The position numbers and the translations under genes are program-made. This document shows positions 1 through 6,198 of a stretch of DNA of 16,721 nt, in pieces. The stretch lies in the NCBI GenBank assembly GCA_949948825.1, contig CATLIJ010000024.1, positions 1 through 16,721 on the forward strand, given 5' to 3'. Origin of the DNA: an uncultured Clostridiaceae bacterium. GTDB taxonomy: Bacteria; Bacillota; Clostridia; Lachnospirales; Lachnospiraceae. Under the pieces are notes generated by a model, which had not been told where the DNA came from, searched no databases, and saw only the letters and a program-made list of their open reading frames with translations. Numbering within the stretch: position 1 is the first letter of the stretch; the number at the start of each line of letters is the position of its first letter.

Positions 1-202
1 CCCGTTCCAGGGAAGAAAAGAAATCATTGTTGCCCAAAACCATCGCCAGCTGGCAGCCTTCATTGACCCATTGTTCAATCAAAACTTCACTTCCTTCTGC
101 ATCTCCCAAATGAATCAGCATATCCAACGGCGCCTGTTCCTGAATCACCGCCTTCAGATTGTCGTCCTTGCGGTGTGTGTCACTGACAATTAATATTTTC
201 AT
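1..202 (-). CDS. Metallophosphoesterase (MJ0936/YfcE-like), partial, N-terminal 67 residues
   Basis: This reads from an ATG at 200-202 and runs off the left edge, so only the N-terminal 67 residues are visible. The calcineurin-like metal-binding motifs are present: D8-x-H10 (SDTH), G33-D34 (HLGDAEG) and G57-N-N-D60. The family is known for small, metal-dependent phosphodiesterases or phosphatases in the cytosol; the substrate cannot be read from the sequence. Its start codon overlaps the rdgB stop as ATGA, and its Shine-Dalgarno AGGAGG lies inside the last codons of rdgB (about 210-215), seven bases before the ATG. The two genes are therefore very likely translationally coupled. It is a different gene from the yfcE copy at 3705-4262. 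RdgB next to a small phosphoesterase is a common Firmicute arrangement (general knowledge). The family call is firm, the function is open. Confidence 0.88.
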   Translation of the reverse strand, partial: MKILIVSDTHRKDDNLKAVIQEQAPLDMLIHLGDAEGSEVLIEQWVNEGCQLAMVLGNNDFFSSLER

Positions 203-810
203 AAGGATTCCTCCTGAAGGATTTGTCGCAGTTCCGTCTTCATGGCCTCCAAAGCCTTTCCCCGGTGACTGATCCGATTTTTCTGTTCTATGGTCAATTC
301 AGCAGAAGTAACACCATACTCCGGAATCAACAAGATAGGGTCATAGCCAAAGCCGCCGCTGCCTGCCGGTCTCTCGGCAATCCTGCCTTCCATGGCAGCC
401 TCTGTATGAATCACCCGGCCATCCGGCATGACAGCAGCAATATTGCACACAAACCTTGCCGCCCGCTCTTCCCCCTTTGCCTCCTTCAGCCGGTCAATAA
501 TATTCTGGTTTTTGATCTCATAGGACGTATCTTCTCCCATGTAGCGGGCCGAGTACACTCCCGGCTCTCCTCCTATGTAGTCCACCACTAATCCAGAATC
601 GTCTGCCAGCACGATATCACCCGTACATTGCCAGACTGCCCGCGCCTTGATCTCCGCATTTTCCCCGAAGGTCTTTCCGTCCTCCACTATGACAGGATCT
701 GCCCCGGCTTCCTTCATGGAAAGAATCTGGCACCCCAAATCCCCTAATATGAGGCGAATTTCCCGCATCTTTCCCGCATTGCCGGTGGCAAATACAATTT
801 TGTGTTTCAT
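199..810 (-). CDS. rdgB: RdgB/HAM1 XTP/dITP (non-canonical purine NTP) pyrophosphatase
   Basis: This 203-residue protein has the usual length of the Ham1/RdgB family. It hydrolyses dITP, dXTP and related deaminated purine nucleotides to the monophosphate and pyrophosphate, cleaning the cytosolic nucleotide pool. Visible motifs are the N-terminal TGNAGK phosphate-binding loop (9-14), ADDSGL (69-74) carrying the catalytic acidic residues, GGFGYDP (152-158) and SHRGKA (181-186). The start is supported by a GGAGGA Shine-Dalgarno (about 816-821). It is the fourth gene of a minus-strand operon, 76 bp after the C1A peptidase gene, and overlaps the next phosphoesterase by four bases (ATGA). A small GAAA-tetraloop hairpin lies just upstream. 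Confidence 0.96.
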   Translation of the reverse strand: MKHKIVFATGNAGKMREIRLILGDLGCQILSMKEAGADPVIVEDGKTFGENAEIKARAVWQCTGDIVLADDSGLVVDYIGGEPGVYSARYMGEDTSYEIKNQNIIDRLKEAKGEERAARFVCNIAAVMPDGRVIHTEAAMEGRIAERPAGSGGFGYDPILLIPEYGVTSAELTIEQKNRISHRGKALEAMKTELRQILQEESL

Positions 811-862
811 ACCTATCCTCCGTATCTGTTATTGTTATTACCATTTCCTTCTTCTGTAATAA

Positions 863-878
863 ATCCCTTTTCAGGGAT
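863..878 (-). other. Intercistronic GNRA-tetraloop hairpin between C1A peptidase and rdgB
   Basis: On the minus strand the sequence reads ATCCCT-GAAA-AGGGAT, a perfect 6-bp stem closed by a GNRA-type loop, nine bases after the C1A peptidase stop codon. It is followed by TTATTACAG rather than a clean run of T, so it is at best a weak terminator. A role in processing or in lowering downstream expression in the operon is inference. Confidence 0.4.
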
Positions 879-886
879 ATTACGCT

Positions 887-2443
887 TTACCGAAAGGAAG
901 TATAGACCTTAAGGCAAATATTGCAGTTCTGCTTTTCCTCTGCTCTCTCCCAGTACTTCCCCTCCAGACTGATATAACCTTCCCCGTCAGTTAAATCAAT
1001 CCGGCATTTCCCGTCTCCTGCATCATATTCAATCGGAATGGGATGAATAGTTCCTGGTGTCTTCAGGCGGATTATTGCTGCAAACCGCTCCCCAGGTCTC
1101 AGATTTTCTGTTTTTTTCAATGGAACTGTATAATAGCCTGCATGAGGAAGAACGCCTTCTGCCAGAACCTCCCCTCTGTCCCTCAATTGAGACCCTGGCT
1201 GTTTTGGTACATTATGCAAAACATACACCTGATATTCCGTGTCAGCCTCTGTTGCATAAAATCCAACAGCCTCCACCTTTTCCCTCTGCCCTGCTGTATA
1301 TACATTGGCCGCCCAGGCTGTATCCTCCCCATATCCCAGCTGTCCGATCCAGCCGCACAGATCCGACTGGTAGACAACATCATAATTATCTGGGTCCTCC
1401 ACATTGGTATAGACCACATTTGTCCTCCCCAGATTCCCGTCATAATAGGATACATAGAAAAACCCCTGGTCCCCAAATCCAGTTCCCCAGCTGTTTTCGC
1501 ACAGAAACGCCCCGTCTCCCCGGACCTTCGTCCGAAATGCCTCCCTGGGAAAATGGTCATCCCATCCTACTATCACTACATCATGGTTTGGCTCTCTCCG
1601 TTTTGGGTAACAGTACGCCTTTTTCTCTTGGTCATAATATTCTGATTGGCTCTGGCCATTCTGCATGGTGGTATACAGAGAGCTTTGCACTCCTCCCCAG
1701 GCCATAACACCTCGTTTAATCTGTTCCCGATCCCCCTCCGGTAAAATGCGGATCTCCTGGACATGTTTCACAGCTTTCAGTCCCTCTGGAGACACGCCGT
1801 CCCCATAAGGGTCCTGCTCTTCTGTCACCGGACCGTTCCAGGATAGAAGATATGCCATGGACATGGTATATTCCCCTCCGTTTGCCTGCCCAAGAATAAA
1901 ATCAGGATTATGGGACATGTGATCTTCGGAAAAATCCCAGCTCTCCTCTGGCAAAAGAGCATTCTCCAAAGCAAGAAGAGAAGAAAATGCCCAGCAGGTT
2001 CCCAGCTCCCCCTGATCCTTCACCGGAGAAATGGTTCCTCTTTCCCGCGGGTCATAATATTCTGGCAAAGGGGAGGTTCCCTCCAGAATCCTGCTGGTTT
2101 TCTCCAGCCGGACTCTCCCTGCCTCCAGCTTCAGATTTTTCGGAACATTTCCATTTCCTTCTGACACATCCAATGAAGCCAAACTGCTGTCCCAAAAACG
2201 AGCCGGGACATCAGAGTTATCGTCCCACGGCTGATTCCTGCCCTCTCTTTCCAGCCTTCCCAGGCTGGTGTCCCTGACTTCTTGCATCAGCCGCCCGACC
2301 AGCCTGCCTCCTTCTGACCTTCCGCCTGGATTCATCAGACCTTCCGCTGCTCCCCGTGCCTTGCCGCAGCCGGTTAATAAAATAAGAACCAATACCATAC
2401 TGGCAGCTCTCCAGTGTCCGGCTCCTCTAACGGCCATTCCCAT
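887..2443 (-). CDS. Lipoprotein papain-like (C1A) cysteine peptidase with C-terminal lectin-like domain
   Basis: This 518-residue protein starts with a lipoprotein signal: a hydrophobic run (about 15-23) then L-T-G-C26, so the mature protein should be lipid-anchored outside the membrane. After a poorly conserved stretch (about 27-125) comes a C1A papain core with the full catalytic set: Q144 and C150 (KDQGELGTCWAFS), H287 (NHDVVIVGW) and N317 (ENSWGTGFGDQGFFYVSY). The C-terminal third (about 345-518) resembles the lectin-like beta domain often found behind C1A cores in Clostridia and Archaea, with the AVGFYATEADTEYQVYV and AGYYTVPL-type strands. It overlaps the methyltransferase gene by 17 bp. 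Two starts are possible: M1 at 2443 has a GGGG only three bases upstream, while M3 (2437) is better spaced. Lipobox and catalysis are unaffected. The substrate is unknown. Confidence 0.9.
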   Translation of the reverse strand: MGMAVRGAGHWRAASMVLVLILLTGCGKARGAAEGLMNPGGRSEGGRLVGRLMQEVRDTSLGRLEREGRNQPWDDNSDVPARFWDSSLASLDVSEGNGNVPKNLKLEAGRVRLEKTSRILEGTSPLPEYYDPRERGTISPVKDQGELGTCWAFSSLLALENALLPEESWDFSEDHMSHNPDFILGQANGGEYTMSMAYLLSWNGPVTEEQDPYGDGVSPEGLKAVKHVQEIRILPEGDREQIKRGVMAWGGVQSSLYTTMQNGQSQSEYYDQEKKAYCYPKRREPNHDVVIVGWDDHFPREAFRTKVRGDGAFLCENSWGTGFGDQGFFYVSYYDGNLGRTNVVYTNVEDPDNYDVVYQSDLCGWIGQLGYGEDTAWAANVYTAGQREKVEAVGFYATEADTEYQVYVLHNVPKQPGSQLRDRGEVLAEGVLPHAGYYTVPLKKTENLRPGERFAAIIRLKTPGTIHPIPIEYDAGDGKCRIDLTDGEGYISLEGKYWERAEEKQNCNICLKVYTSFR

Positions 2444-3599
2444 GATCCCCGCTTCGTCTTGGGGGCTTTGGCCCCAAAAATTGATAATAATAGGTTTTCA
2501 GCATACCATTATAGATTTTCCGGTTTTTGTCTGCCTTGCGTCCCATATATTTTTCCACATCCTCATAGGAGGTAATAATGTATGCTGACCAGGCATCCAG
2601 CATCCGATACCGCACTCCCAGCTGGGCATATAATGCCGGAAGACTCTCTTTATCCTCAAGACGTTCCCCGTAAGGAGGGTTGGTAATCAAAAATCCGTAT
2701 TTTTTCGGATGACTGAGCTCTGCCACCGGACGCTGCTGAAAATGAATCAAATGGCCCACTCCTGCTGCCTCTGCATTGGCCCGCGCAGACCGGATCACAT
2801 CTCCATCCGCATCATAGCCCTGAATATCTACAGAAACTGTATCCTCCACCAGCTCCGCTGCCTCATCCATGGCTGAATACCAGAATTTGCGCGGAATCAG
2901 CTCCTTCCAGTCCTCTGCCAGAAAGGACCGGTTCATTCCCGGGGCAATATGCGCTGCCATCATGGCTGCTTCTATGGGAAATGTCCCGCTTCCGCAAAAG
3001 GGGTCTACCAGAATACGGTCCCCTTTCCAGGGTGTAAGCATAATGAGAGCAGCAGCAAGGGTTTCCTCAATAGGCGCTCTGGCTGTCAGCTTCCGGTATC
3101 CTCTCTTATGCAGGGAATCTCCCGTAGTATCCAGCCCGACTGTCACCTGGTCTTTATACAGGAATACCCGCAGCGGGTAGCTGCTTCCGGTCTCAGGAAT
3201 CACATCTCTTCCATAAGCATACTTCAGCCGTTCCACCATGGCTTTTTTCATCACAGACTGAACATCAGTAGGACTGAAAAGCTTACTTTTTACGGAACCA
3301 GCCTTTTTCACCCAGAATCTCCCGTCCAGAGGAATATAGTTCTCCCATGGAATGGCTTTTGTCCCCTGAAACAATTCTTCAAAGGTCGCAGCGCGGAAAC
3401 TGCCTGCCTTTATCAGAATCCGCTCTGTTGTCCGCAGGAAGATATTGGCACGGCACACTGCCTCTGCATCTCCCCAAAATGTCACCCTTCCGTCTTCCAC
3501 CTGGGAAATCTCATACCCCAAATCCAGAATCTCCCGTTTCAATACAGACTCCATGCCAAAATGACACGGCGCCATTAACTCAAAAATTCGATTTGCCAT
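2427..3599 (-). CDS. THUMP-domain class I SAM-dependent RNA methyltransferase (RlmL/YpsC type)
   Basis: This 390-residue protein has the build of the single-domain RlmL/YpsC (UPF0020) family: an N-terminal ferredoxin-like part with a THUMP RNA-binding domain (about 45-155), then a Rossmann methyltransferase domain. Motif I DPFCGSGTFPIEAA (199-212) binds S-adenosylmethionine, and TNPPYGERLED (306-316) is the N-P-P-Y motif of enzymes that methylate an exocyclic amino group. Relatives of E. coli RlmL's N-terminal half make m2G in 23S rRNA, so a guanine-N2 methyltransferase of rRNA is the likely role, but the exact position cannot be read. A GGAGAAAGG Shine-Dalgarno precedes the ATG. It sits 105 bp after yfcE with no terminator between, and its 3' end overlaps the C1A peptidase gene, so it is probably in the same operon. 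Confidence 0.93.
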   Translation of the reverse strand: MANRIFELMAPCHFGMESVLKREILDLGYEISQVEDGRVTFWGDAEAVCRANIFLRTTERILIKAGSFRAATFEELFQGTKAIPWENYIPLDGRFWVKKAGSVKSKLFSPTDVQSVMKKAMVERLKYAYGRDVIPETGSSYPLRVFLYKDQVTVGLDTTGDSLHKRGYRKLTARAPIEETLAAALIMLTPWKGDRILVDPFCGSGTFPIEAAMMAAHIAPGMNRSFLAEDWKELIPRKFWYSAMDEAAELVEDTVSVDIQGYDADGDVIRSARANAEAAGVGHLIHFQQRPVAELSHPKKYGFLITNPPYGERLEDKESLPALYAQLGVRYRMLDAWSAYIITSYEDVEKYMGRKADKNRKIYNGMLKTYYYQFLGPKPPRRSGDHGNGR

Positions 3600-3704
3600 A
3601 TACCGCCTTTCTCCAGCTGCTGCCCTTCAGCGCCTGATTCCCATTTTCTGTTTCCTGCTCCAGCCTTTTTCGTCCGGCACAGTAATTCCAATCAACCGAA
3701 AGGA

Positions 3705-4262
3705 TTATTCTCTGTTGAGGCAAAGCTTTAAGCTTTTCACCACATTTCCTTCAAAATCCAGAATGGAAAACTTCTGTTCCTCCAAAATCCCATAGGTTGG
3801 GGGATTGCCTCCTTTGGGAATAGAGACAGATCCTGGATTCAGCACATAATACTCCCCCATAGCCTCTGCTCTCAGCAAATGGGTATGTCCGTAAATCAAA
3901 ACATCCCCCGGCTTCATGGGCGGAAGATGATCTGGATGATACACATGGCCATGGGTTGCATAAAAAGTCAGGCCATTGAGCACCAAAACTGCATAATCTG
4001 CCATTACAGGAAACTCCAGCACCATCTGGTCCACCTCTGCCTCACAGTTGCCTCTGATTGCATAAATCTCCTGCTTCATGGCATTCAGCAGAGCAATGAC
4101 TTCCTTGGGGGCATATTCCAGGGGCAGGTCATTGCGGGGACCATGATATAAAATATCACCCAGCAAAATCAGCCGGTCCGCACCAGACCGGCGGTATTCC
4201 TCCAAAAGCTTCCGGCAGTACCATGCCGAACCGTGGATATCTGACGCAAACATATATTTCAT
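3705..4262 (-). CDS. yfcE: YfcE-type metal-dependent phosphodiesterase
   Basis: From the ATG at 4260-4262 the protein is 185 residues, essentially the length of E. coli YfcE (184), and resembles it throughout. Motifs are D8-x-H10 (FASDIHG), G35-D36 (LLGDILYHGPRN), G71-N-C (RGNCEAEVDQM), H104-G-H106, GHTH (125-128) and LNPGSVSIPKGGNP (141-153). YfcE is a Mn-dependent phosphodiesterase active on artificial substrates; its physiological substrate is not established. A longer in-frame start at 4340 would add 26 residues unlike the family and would begin inside the -35 box, while the 4262 ATG has an AAGGAG Shine-Dalgarno. It heads the minus-strand operon leading to rdgB. Confidence 0.95.
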   Translation of the reverse strand: MKYMFASDIHGSAWYCRKLLEEYRRSGADRLILLGDILYHGPRNDLPLEYAPKEVIALLNAMKQEIYAIRGNCEAEVDQMVLEFPVMADYAVLVLNGLTFYATHGHVYHPDHLPPMKPGDVLIYGHTHLLRAEAMGEYYVLNPGSVSIPKGGNPPTYGILEEQKFSILDFEGNVVKSLKLCLNRE

Positions 4263-4311
4263 TCTTGATTTTCTCCTTACTGCCTGTATGGTTATTTCCA
4301 CAGATGTTCTT

Positions 4312-4340
4312 ATTTTATAGCCTGCCTCTGTTATTGTCAA
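4312..4340 (-). promoter_or_regulatory. Sigma-A promoter for the yfcE operon
   Basis: On the minus strand, -35 TTGACA (4340-4335) is separated by 17 bp from -10 TAAAAT (4317-4312). Transcription should start near 4305, about 43 bases before the yfcE ATG. This is a consensus -35 with ideal spacing. Confidence 0.75.
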
Positions 4341-4393
4341 CGAAAGCCTGCCAAAAAACAGAAAAATCCTCCTGTAAATCCATTTTTACGGTC

Positions 4394-4699
4394 CTACTGC
4401 ACCAAATATTTCCCTCTGTACGCCTCAATTCCTCCGCAGACATCTGCTGCCTGATACCCATAACGAGCCAGCTGCCTTGCCGCCAGCATACTCCGCGGGC
4501 CGCGGTAGCAATACAAAACAATCATCTGATCTGTGGGAAGCTCCCCCATACGCCCCCAAAATTCCTCGTCCGGTATGTTGACTGCTCCCTGAATATGAGC
4601 CTGGGCATAGGACAAACGATCCCGCATATCCACCAGATAAAACCACCGGTTTTCATCCAGGTATTGTTCCAACTGTGCCACACTAATCACAAACCACAT
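4394..4699 (-). CDS. Small single-domain rhodanese-like sulfurtransferase
   Basis: This 101-residue cytosolic protein, with no signal peptide, is one complete rhodanese domain. The active-site loop is C64-Y-R-G-P-R-S70 in the context IVLYCYRGPRS. C64 is the predicted persulfide-carrying cysteine, and the loop arginine and serine are typical. The N-terminal half has the expected LVDMRDRLSYAQAHIQGAVNIP pattern (the D-x-R and H-I-x-G-A-x-N-I-P motifs). Family members pass sulfane sulfur to an acceptor; which one is not visible. The Shine-Dalgarno is weak (AGGCGG, eight bases upstream). It has its own likely promoter at 4731-4759, and the yfcE promoter lies just downstream, so it may be monocistronic or read into the yfcE operon. 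Confidence 0.9.
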   Translation of the reverse strand: MWFVISVAQLEQYLDENRWFYLVDMRDRLSYAQAHIQGAVNIPDEEFWGRMGELPTDQMIVLYCYRGPRSMLAARQLARYGYQAADVCGGIEAYRGKYLVQ

Positions 4700-4730
4700 T
4701 TTTTGCCGCCTGTTTCATCGTTTTATAACT

Positions 4731-4760
4731 ATTATATGTAGAAAAGCCGTCCCTTGTCCC
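4731..4760 (-). promoter_or_regulatory. Probable promoter of the rhodanese gene
   Basis: A perfect -10 TATAAT (4736-4731) lies about 32 bases before the rhodanese ATG. The best -35 is GGGACA (4760-4755) at 18 bp spacing, only four of six matches, so this rests mainly on the -10. Confidence 0.5.
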
Positions 4761-4779
4761 AGGACAGCTTCCTCATGTT

Positions 4780-4842
4780 GCAACAGTTCAGGCTGTTCCT
4801 CTTCCTGTCGGGTCAACCCTCATACCCTCAGCCTGAACTGTC
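4780..4842. repeat. Intergenic inverted repeat, copy A of a dispersed element
   Basis: A perfect 13-bp inverted repeat, ACAGTTCAGGCTG (4783-4795) and CAGCCTGAACTGT (4829-4841), encloses 33 bases that contain a smaller GGG-TCAA-CCC hairpin. No T-run follows on either strand, so it is not a standard terminator. The left arm and the following TCTTCCTGTC recur in opposite orientation at 16040-16068 with one base difference in spacing, which suggests a dispersed palindromic repeat family. It lies between the Asn-rich gene and the rhodanese promoter. Confidence 0.55.
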
Positions 4843-4891
4843 ACCCCATATTCAATCGTGTTCGTTCTAAATCAGGACAGCCTCCGGTTCC

Positions 4892-5080
4892 TTACCGGTT
4901 GTTGTTCTGGCTGTTGTTGCGGCTGCTGTTGTTGCTGTTGTTCTGATTGCTGTTGCGGCTGCTGTTCTGGCTGTTGTTCTGATTGCTGTTCTGGCTGTTA
5001 TTCTGGTTGTTGTTCTGGCTGCTGTTGTTGCTGTTGTGGCAGTTCTTGCTGTTATCCATATTGTTGTAATTGTCTTTCAT
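4892..5080 (-). CDS. Small Asn/Gln/Ser-rich low-complexity protein, probably sporulation-expressed
   Basis: This 62-residue protein starts MKDNYNNMDNSKNCHN and then consists almost only of Asn, Gln, Ser and Arg in loose repeats of the NSQN(S/N)NQN kind (about 17-62). It has no signal peptide, membrane segment or recognisable domain. I cannot assign a family. Reality as a gene is supported by an AGGAGG Shine-Dalgarno (5089-5094) eight bases before the ATG and by a perfect sigma-G-like promoter upstream. The complementary strand has a Cys-rich frame, but that lacks a Shine-Dalgarno and promoter. If expressed in the forespore, it could be a minor acid-soluble spore protein or coat/core filler; Gln/Asn-rich spore proteins of gamma-type are a known precedent, but sequence similarity is not shown here. 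The repetitive DNA may vary in length between strains. Confidence 0.65.
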   Translation of the reverse strand: MKDNYNNMDNSKNCHNSNNSSQNNNQNNSQNSNQNNSQNSSRNSNQNNSNNSSRNNSQNNNR

Positions 5081-5122
5081 GATTCATACCTCCTGATTAA
5101 TCGGTTTTATTTGTTACAGGAG

Positions 5123-5152
5123 TAGTATGGCTGCTTCTAAAAAGATTATTCA
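5123..5152 (-). promoter_or_regulatory. Sigma-G-like (forespore) promoter of the Asn/Gln-rich gene
   Basis: On the minus strand, TGAATA (5152-5147) is followed after 17 bp by CATACTA (5129-5123). This equals the published Bacillus sigma-G consensus pattern, with a -35 like TGAATA and a -10 like CATACTA. No sigma-A-type pair is evident at the same place. Transcription would begin near 5116, leaving a leader of about 36 bases. The match is seen directly; forespore use is inference. Confidence 0.65.
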
Positions 5153-5226
5153 TGTCAGCCTGAAAAATCGAAACATTTTTAAATTAATTATTTCCATTTG
5201 CTTTTTAAGCTCATATTTAGTATAAT

Positions 5227-5266
5227 CAAAAATGAAGAAACTGATTTCCCTTAAATCAATTTCTTC
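5227..5266 (-). terminator. Second terminator-like hairpin downstream of the NlpC/P60 gene
   Basis: On the minus strand, GAAGAAATTGATTT and AAATCAGTTTCTTC form a 14-bp stem (one G-U pair) around AAGGG, followed by ATTTTTGATT. Arms are at 5234-5247 and 5253-5266. It follows the stronger bidirectional terminator at 5295-5329 and would catch read-through before the sigma-G promoter. Confidence 0.6.
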
Positions 5267-5294
5267 AGCCTTATTAATTATTTATACTCCCCTC

Positions 5295-5329
5295 AAAAAG
5301 GCCAAACAGCTCCCCTGTTTGGCCTTTTT
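5295..5329 (-). terminator. Strong bidirectional intrinsic terminator after the NlpC/P60 gene
   Basis: A perfect 15-bp stem, AAAAAGGCCAAACAG (5295-5309) and CTGTTTGGCCTTTTT (5315-5329), closes a five-base loop. The A/T ends give a U-tract on both strands. It lies 43 bases after the NlpC/P60 stop codon. No plus-strand gene upstream needs it, so its working direction is minus. Confidence 0.9.
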
Positions 5330-5371
5330 GTTATTCATATTCATTTAAAAATTATTCCCAAATCTGACCAG

Positions 5372-5995
5372 TTACCGCATCACGCTGGTAATCTTTACAG
5401 GCGTCCGGTAATTCCAGTTGGAAATCTTAATCCCGGTCTTATATGTAGAGGCATGTACAATCTGACCGTTGCCAATATACAAAGCAACATGATTAATCCG
5501 GGAACCATTGCCGTAAAAAATCAGATCTCCTGGCTGCATCTGGTTAGCACTGATCGGAGTACCCTGTGTAGCCTGGGAAGAAGAAGAACGGTTCATGGAA
5601 ATACCAGCCCCATGTTCCAATACATATTTTACAAAGCCAGAACAGTCTGCTCCTGTGTGAGGATCATTCCCCCCTGCCCGATAGGGACCTCCCACAAACT
5701 GCAAAGCATAATTGACCAGATTCTGACGGGCATCGGTTGCCTGCTTTGCTGCAGACTTTTCTGCTTCTGCCTCAGCAAGAGCTTTTGCTCTGGCTTCCTC
5801 CTGTTCCCTGGCCTCTATGCCCGGGCCTGCCATAGACAGGTCCTCCTCCTCAGGATCTTCCTCCTCTGTCTCCGGTTCACTTACAAGGTTGTTAGCCTCC
5901 ACTAAAATCGGCTCTGCATAAGAGAGGACAGGGGTTCCCCACATTATGGCTCCGGTTGTCATCATTGTTGCTATGTATAATCCGACTTTTCTCAT
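5372..5995 (-). CDS. Secreted NlpC/P60 peptidoglycan endopeptidase
   Basis: This 207-residue protein has a Sec signal peptide (about 1-27, ending SYA). An acidic linker (40-53) is followed by an Ala/Glu/Lys-rich, probably helical or coiled-coil segment (60-90) and a C-terminal NlpC/P60 domain (about 92-207). The catalytic set is visible: C118 in GADCSGF, H169 in INHVALYIG and H181 in IVHAST. Family enzymes usually cut the gamma-D-Glu to diamino-acid bond of stem peptides in the wall. It has no SH3 or LysM targeting domain, so it is a minimal hydrolase. The start has GGAG eight bases upstream. The gene is monocistronic: own promoter at 6096-6124 and strong terminator downstream. A phased TGTTAM array lies at the transcription start, resembling the WalR box seen before many cell-wall hydrolase genes. 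Confidence 0.94.
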   Translation of the reverse strand: MRKVGLYIATMMTTGAIMWGTPVLSYAEPILVEANNLVSEPETEEEDPEEEDLSMAGPGIEAREQEEARAKALAEAEAEKSAAKQATDARQNLVNYALQFVGGPYRAGGNDPHTGADCSGFVKYVLEHGAGISMNRSSSSQATQGTPISANQMQPGDLIFYGNGSRINHVALYIGNGQIVHASTYKTGIKISNWNYRTPVKITSVMR

Positions 5996-6062
5996 CTTTC
6001 TACTCCAATCTTTGACTATAATTTTAAATGCTTGTCCACTTTTTTAATAATCGATTTCGAAA

Positions 6063-6089
6063 TGTTACGTAAATGTTAAATTTTGTTAC
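6063..6089 (+). promoter_or_regulatory. Three phased TGTTA(A/C) repeats, WalR-like box at the NlpC/P60 start site
   Basis: On the plus strand TGTTAC (6063-6068), TGTTAA (6074-6079) and TGTTAC (6084-6089) repeat at 11 and 10 bp. The first pair is an exact match to the WalR/YycF consensus TGTWAH-N5-TGTWAH. The array covers roughly +1 to +27 of the predicted transcript and points opposite to the gene. Such downstream placement would fit repression better than activation (inference). Confidence 0.45.
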
Positions 6090-6095
6090 AAGTGG

Positions 6096-6124
6096 ATTAT
6101 ACAATTAAAACATTTCCAAGTCAA
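6096..6124 (-). promoter_or_regulatory. Sigma-A promoter of the NlpC/P60 gene
   Basis: On the minus strand TTGACT (6124-6119), a 17-bp spacer and TATAAT (6101-6096) form a near-consensus promoter. Transcription should begin near 6089, giving a leader of about 94 bases before the ATG at 5995. Confidence 0.85.
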
Positions 6125-6147
6125 CCCCTAATTGGATAAAATTTATA

Positions 6148-6177
6148 AAAGGATTCCCTGTTCCTTGGGAATCCTTT
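6148..6177 (-). terminator. Intrinsic terminator of the fbp-DUF1700 operon
   Basis: An 11-bp perfect stem, AAAGGATTCCC (6148-6158) and GGGAATCCTTT (6167-6177), closes an eight-base loop 22 bases after the DUF1700 stop. On the minus strand it is followed by TATAAATTTTATCC, an imperfect U-rich tail. It separates this operon from the NlpC/P60 promoter. Confidence 0.75.
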
Positions 6178-6198
6178 CCTGTCTTAGTCTGTAAAGCC

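Noticed and set aside
1043..1707. Two long plus-strand frames inside the C1A peptidase gene
   Set aside because: Both are Pro/Cys/His-rich antisense shadows of a gene with all catalytic motifs; they have no Shine-Dalgarno or family pattern.
4331..4390. AAAAAT/ATTTTT symmetry after the rhodanese gene considered as a terminator
   Set aside because: Only six A/T pairs with a long unpaired interior, and it precedes rather than follows any GC stem.
4902..5045. Repetitive GTT/GCT-rich tract considered as a CRISPR array
   Set aside because: Units are irregular 3- to 15-base variants in one reading frame, with no unique spacers of constant length.
4858..5082. A Cys-rich plus-strand frame (CCSGCCCGCC-like) that could be mistaken for a metal-binding peptide
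   Set aside because: It is the complement of the Asn/Gln-rich repeat gene, starts with GTG without a Shine-Dalgarno, and has no promoter; the minus-strand frame has both.
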